Shown: in pieces, positions 60,326 to 64,000 of the stretch | Numbering within the stretch: the stretch's first letter is position 1 | How the letters are laid out: every line of letters begins with the position of its first letter | Assembly: GCA_025210805.1 (NCBI GenBank) | Contig: JAOAQX010000018.1 | Coordinates: 1-64,000 of the forward strand | Reading direction: 5' to 3' | DNA from: Flavobacteriales bacterium | GTDB lineage: Bacteria > Bacteroidota > Bacteroidia > Flavobacteriales > CAJXXR01 | Length of the DNA: 64,000 nucleotides | Translations under genes and position numbers: made by a program | The notes under the pieces: generated by a model | Told to the model about the DNA's origin: nothing | Seen by the model: the letters and a program-made list of their open reading frames with translations, nothing else | Database searches by the model: none

Positions 60326-62787
60326 AAAAAGTAACGAACTCCTAATTCTATCGTTCTTGGGGTTTGAATTTCTAAAGCTGCTCTAGAATTGTTATCATAA
60401 CCTCCGTAAATATAAGACTCTGTAAAAGGACGGAAAGTATATTCGGTAATTTCTAGTCCAAGGTCAAAAATATTGTAAGCCGTAAGTGTTAACTGAAAAG
60501 GGTGTCCGGCGAGTTTGAATCCATAATTCAGTCTTCCGTCTATAGAATAATATGCGTCTTCTCTTTTATCCATGGCATTGGCAAATGGGGTATCTCCAGG
60601 ATGCCCTTCGTTGTGGATAATAAACTCAGATCCGCCTGTATTGGTTCCTTCTTGTGTAAGAAAAGTACTGAAACTTTCTCCATCTTTATATTTTATGGTG
60701 AATCCCCATTTAAAATTTTCATTAACTTTTTTCATAAAATTATACCGTACAATAATTGAACGGTCTGCATGAGTTCTTCCAAAAGATTCTATAAGGTTAT
60801 TTGGGTTTGCTGTTGTTTGACTTATTATACCTGTACTATTTGCAAACACCCCATTTCCTTGAGCTCCCACTCCCATGGCAAGGTAAGTAGAAAGAGAAAT
60901 TGACATTAATATTTTCGAATTTTCGAAAGTATATTTTGCATTTGCACCTGCATAAAAAGGTTGGTTAAAAATCCATCCTTTAGCTCCAAATCTTTCGTGA
61001 AGGGAGTTTTTGTTTTCCGCCACACGATATTTCGGATTTTTTGTTAAATGAAAGATTCCTTCTTCATCAATATGTCCAAAATCTGTCGGTTTTCCATCAT
61101 ATTCTACACGCCAAGTCCTACGGAAAGACCTTAACTGCGGTAGAAAACTAAAAGTGTGTTTCCTTCCCAAGTTATTTGTGTGATGAACAAAAGGAATTTC
61201 TAAATTCCAAACACGTGTCATTGCTAAACTGTTATCATGACTTATTTTTCGGGTATTGTCATACACGCCTCCAAGCTCTGAAGCATCTACATTTAAATCG
61301 GCATTTAGATCTAACCAATATCTGAAATCTCCTGAAAGAAACTTAGATTCTAGCGTTTGAATCTGGTAGAAATTATAGCCCATTGATTCTTTTCCGAATC
61401 GAATTCCCAATTTTGATGTTTTTGAAATATTATAAGCAAAATCTACTTTAAAATCCATGCTCAAATCATGAAGAAACACAGAAGGACTAATTAGAGAGGA
61501 TTGATGAGCTCCGACCCTTGCATCTAGTTGCCATTTAGCTTTTTTCCAAACTTTTTGTAAATTTATTTTATTGGAAGGCATAAATGCTATAAAAGCTTCA
61601 GATTTTGGACGGTAACGATAATAACTCTTTATACTCCCCACAGAATCTTTTACAAATAAATTCCACTGTGCATTTTGAAGATGAGGATTAAAGCCTACAA
61701 AGTTTTCTTGAAAATCCCAATTAATTTTGAAATTACCGTCGTAGTTTTTATGTCCTTTGGTTATGAGTTGAAAATCATGATAATCGGCATTAGGATGATA
61801 AGGCTCAAAGCTTTCCCCATCTAGATCTATTAAATTCCTCTTAATGACCTTTTTATTCATTTCATTTCTTCTAAAGCTGTAATTAAAACCTAGAGTAAAC
61901 TCCTTTAAATCTGACTTATAAGATCCAAAAATAGAATTAGATAAAACAAATTCCTTCCCTGTTTCATTTTCACTATAATTATATTCTGCAAAAAGCTTAT
62001 CTCTGCTTTTTGTTGAGGAAATCCAATAGATTTTATCAAGCCAAGAAAGTTCTGGAGTTTTAAAGTCCATTTGAGTAAATAAGGTTCCAAAGTTTTCAGA
62101 AAAATTACCCGCCAAACCGTGATTATTAAAATGAGTATGATTTCTTTTTCCCTTATCGGCAGAAATAATTAAACGCCCTACCCTATTACTATCTTCAAAA
62201 TTTTTGATAAAATAAAGAGAATTCAGCAGAGGCATTTCTCTGCGATAATCAAAAGGTTTTATTTGTCTATCCTGTGCCGATGAATGCCCGATAACAGAAT
62301 TAACAAAAGTATTTGCACCAGGAAAACGACCGCCCAAACCACCCGTAGTGGTTTTTAATGAAATAAAATCCTCCTTAATCTCATAATCTTTAAAGCTCGT
62401 TTCGAAACTTTGATCATCCATCCACATAGATTTTGCAAAAAGCTTTGGTTTATGCAAAATACTACCCGTTCTTACATTAGAATTTATAGGAAAACCATTA
62501 ATTGAATACTTATTCCAAAGAAAAGAACCTCCCCAAAGAGAATTTACGTATTCATCGGGGGTATTGTAATTCCCTCCTGCTTCTAACTGAGTATGAATAT
62601 TGTCTCCTAACACTTCCCAATATTCTTCGGGATTGTGCATCAGCTGGAATTTTTGAGCAATATCTTTATGAAATCCTTCGAAATCTTTTGTAAGCTTATT
62701 TTCCAAAGTGGAATCTGCTACTTGAGCTACTAAAGCTTGATTTATAAGAAAACTTAAAACAACCAAAGAGGTTTTGAATAAATTCAT
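60322..62787 (-). CDS. TonB-dependent-receptor-like outer-membrane barrel
   Basis: An 821-residue outer-membrane protein with a signal peptide (1-21, ending ALVAQ). It lacks the CarboxypepD_reg head of most Bacteroidota receptors and begins almost directly with a plug-like region (INGFPINSNVRTGSIL, LKTTTGGLGGRFPGANTF). The rest is alternating strand-rich barrel ending in LGVRYFF with a C-terminal phenylalanine, the BAM signal. A segment near 780 (LTLTAYNIFDLG) is typical of the last barrel strands. The substrate is unknown, with no SusD partner beside it. Confidence 0.83.
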   Translation of the reverse strand: MNLFKTSLVVLSFLINQALVAQVADSTLENKLTKDFEGFHKDIAQKFQLMHNPEEYWEVLGDNIHTQLEAGGNYNTPDEYVNSLWGGSFLWNKYSINGFPINSNVRTGSILHKPKLFAKSMWMDDQSFETSFKDYEIKEDFISLKTTTGGLGGRFPGANTFVNSVIGHSSAQDRQIKPFDYRREMPLLNSLYFIKNFEDSNRVGRLIISADKGKRNHTHFNNHGLAGNFSENFGTLFTQMDFKTPELSWLDKIYWISSTKSRDKLFAEYNYSENETGKEFVLSNSIFGSYKSDLKEFTLGFNYSFRRNEMNKKVIKRNLIDLDGESFEPYHPNADYHDFQLITKGHKNYDGNFKINWDFQENFVGFNPHLQNAQWNLFVKDSVGSIKSYYRYRPKSEAFIAFMPSNKINLQKVWKKAKWQLDARVGAHQSSLISPSVFLHDLSMDFKVDFAYNISKTSKLGIRFGKESMGYNFYQIQTLESKFLSGDFRYWLDLNADLNVDASELGGVYDNTRKISHDNSLAMTRVWNLEIPFVHHTNNLGRKHTFSFLPQLRSFRRTWRVEYDGKPTDFGHIDEEGIFHLTKNPKYRVAENKNSLHERFGAKGWIFNQPFYAGANAKYTFENSKILMSISLSTYLAMGVGAQGNGVFANSTGIISQTTANPNNLIESFGRTHADRSIIVRYNFMKKVNENFKWGFTIKYKDGESFSTFLTQEGTNTGGSEFIIHNEGHPGDTPFANAMDKREDAYYSIDGRLNYGFKLAGHPFQLTLTAYNIFDLGLEITEYTFRPFTESYIYGGYDNNSRAALEIQTPRTIELGVRYFF

Positions 62788-62893
62788 CGAAAATTTTTTA
62801 AATTTTGGCTAAAATTAGAAAAATATTCATTAAAGTTTGCATTTTATAAAAATAAAAAGCATATTGCTTAACAAAACGATTTTAAACACAGAT

Positions 62894-63268
62894 ATGATTA
62901 AATACACAATTGAATATCCTATGCGATCTTCAGTAAAGATACTCTATAATGCAGTTGCTACACCTAGTGGTCTTTCTGAATGGTTTGCAGAAAATGTAAG
63001 ATTAAATAATAAAAATTATGTTTTCACTTGGGAAGGATATGATGAAGAAGCTTCAATAGTTTCTAAAAAAGCAAACTCACACATTAAGTTTTCTTGGATT
63101 GATGAGGAAGATAAACCTTATTTTGAATTCAAAATTCAAGTGGATGACATTACAAACGATGTTTCTTTGATCGTTACAGATTATGCAGAAGATGAAGAAG
63201 ATAAATCTGACGCAACAAGACTGTGGGACAAACAAATACAAAAATTAAAATCTTCTATTGGTTCATAA
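62894..63268 (+). CDS. START-like domain protein
   Basis: The ATG at 62894 (MIKYTIEYPMRSSVKILYNAV) is preferred; an upstream ATG at 62837 adds 19 residues that do not fit the fold. The 124-residue protein matches the START-like/AHSA1 family of Flavobacteria: TPSGLSEWFAENV, FTWEGYDEEA and the C-terminal helix RLWDKQIQKLKSSIG. The family has a hydrophobic ligand cavity and its role here is unknown. It precedes the lptF/G-like gene in the same direction. Confidence 0.85.
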   Translation: MIKYTIEYPMRSSVKILYNAVATPSGLSEWFAENVRLNNKNYVFTWEGYDEEASIVSKKANSHIKFSWIDEEDKPYFEFKIQVDDITNDVSLIVTDYAEDEEDKSDATRLWDKQIQKLKSSIGS

Positions 63269-63280
63269 AGCATTTTTAAC

Positions 63281-63311
63281 TTTACAAAAACCAATCTTGG
63301 GATTATCTTTG
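63281..63311 (+). promoter_or_regulatory. Promoter of the LptF/LptG-family gene
   Basis: TTTA (63281-63284), 19 nt, then TATCTTTG (63304-63311) fit the Bacteroidota -33/-7 arrangement with one mismatch in the -33. It predicts transcription from about 63318 and supports the TTG start at 63331. Confidence 0.6.
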
Positions 63312-63330
63312 TAGCAAAGATGAAACACCT

Positions 63331-64000
63331 TTGAAAAAGATTGACAAGCTCATATTAAAGGCCTATTTAGGGCCTTTTCTTGCAACATTAGGTATATTAC
63401 AATTCATTTTCGTTCTTCAACACCTGTGGAAATATCTAGATGATATTGTGGGTAAAGGAATTGAGTTTTGGGTTATCCTAAAGATGCTCTATTACACTTT
63501 TTTTGTAAGTGTTCCACTTGCATTACCCCTTACGGTGATTCTTGCTTCTATTATGTCTATTGGAAATATTAGTGAGCATAATGAACTTACCGCATTAAAA
63601 TCTTCAGGGGTTTCTTTTCTAAGAGTTCTAAAACCTTTGTGGATTACCTCTATGGTAATGATGCTCGTAACTTTTGTTTTTTCAAACAATGTCTTGCCTT
63701 GGGCTTTACTCAAGCAAAAAACCATCATGCGAGATATCCGAAAAAAGAAATTTGCACTCTATATTCAAGAAGGGGTTTTCTATACCGATATCAAAAATCA
63801 TAGTATCAGAATAGGTAAAAAGCATAAAAACGAAAAAGATATTGAGGATATTATTATCTATAAAAGAAGTCTTAATGGAAGTACCAATGTTACTAGAGCA
63901 AAAACAGGGACTTTAAGTTTTACAGATAATGGACAATTCCTAATAATCGACCTTTTTGATGGTAATAATTACGATGAACAATTTAAACATCGACAAAGTA
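63331..64000 (+). CDS. LptF/LptG family permease, 5' part
   Basis: The frame starts at TTG 63331 (no in-frame ATG nearby; an ATG at 63320 is in another frame and stops at once) and runs off the window after 223 codons. It begins KKIDKLILKAYLGPFLATL with the first membrane helix ILQFIFVLQHLW, then SVPLALPLTVILASIMSIGNISEHNELTALKSSGVSFLRVLKPL, the conserved LptF/G coupling region. A third helix follows, then a periplasmic beta domain (FALYIQEGVFYTDIKNHSIRIG). It is an ABC permease subunit moving lipopolysaccharide to the outer membrane. Confidence 0.9.
   Translation, partial: MKKIDKLILKAYLGPFLATLGILQFIFVLQHLWKYLDDIVGKGIEFWVILKMLYYTFFVSVPLALPLTVILASIMSIGNISEHNELTALKSSGVSFLRVLKPLWITSMVMMLVTFVFSNNVLPWALLKQKTIMRDIRKKKFALYIQEGVFYTDIKNHSIRIGKKHKNEKDIEDIIIYKRSLNGSTNVTRAKTGTLSFTDNGQFLIIDLFDGNNYDEQFKHRQS

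Overview
The window looks like a chromosomal segment of an AT-rich member of the Bacteroidota, most likely Flavobacteriales. The evidence is type IX secretion C-terminal sorting domains on two secreted proteins, a Bacteroidetes-type Hcp/VgrG pair with DUF4280 (PAAR-like) effector, many TAnnTTTG -7 promoter boxes close to start codons, few obvious Shine-Dalgarno sequences, and a housekeeping block of RNase G, a tiny COX24-like basic protein, HU and MutY. Almost every gene lies on the minus strand.

Layout. 1-2.2 kb: intergenic repeats, a DUF2130 protein and a small plus-strand gene. 2.2-11.45 kb: a HisKA_2 sensor kinase and LytTR regulator followed by three secreted proteins, all bracketed by a perfect 60-bp direct repeat, one copy of which is the 3' end of the DUF3841 gene. 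11.4-15.8 kb: a compact cluster of a MazG-like pyrophosphohydrolase, a GIY-YIG/DUF2075-helicase/S24 fusion, a PLD-like protein and DUF3841, resembling a defence cassette.

16.27-37.07 kb: a candidate integrated element of about 20.8 kb, all on the minus strand. Candidate ends have the form GTACA-N6-GTACAAA. At the right end, beside mnmE, are a two-HTH regulator, a tyrosine recombinase, an excisionase-like HTH, a Rep-like protein, small and large terminase subunits and a serine recombinase, but no capsid, portal or tail gene, which is a satellite-like gene set. The left half is defence-type cargo. One operon encodes a TPR/GreAB-C-like/PIN protein, a PtuA-like ATPase, a PtuB-like HNH nuclease and a HEPN protein. 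The second encodes a reverse transcriptase, a membrane protein and a PD-(D/E)XK protein. In front of the RT gene lies a noncoding interval of about 426 nt closed by a perfect 15-bp inverted repeat. A TAnnTTTG box is placed so that transcription would start at the first arm. This is the most interesting object in the window: a retron-like layout (a1, ncRNA, a2, RT) attached to an RT that does not look like a retron RT.

37.2-38.6 kb: mnmE. 38.8-52.4 kb: an orphan type VI secretion locus with Hcp, VgrG, a lipase-like effector, a large DUF4280-muramidase-cysteine peptidase effector, candidate immunity genes, and a decayed second effector (GH24 lysozyme domain without its N-terminus) with its own paralogous candidate immunity genes. 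53.0-56.8 kb: a large FG-GAP/VCBS surface protein with a T9SS tail. 57.0-64.0 kb: RNase G, the 30-residue protein, HU, MutY, a TonB-receptor-like barrel, a START-like protein and the beginning of an LptF/LptG permease. No rRNA, tRNA or CRISPR array was recognised.
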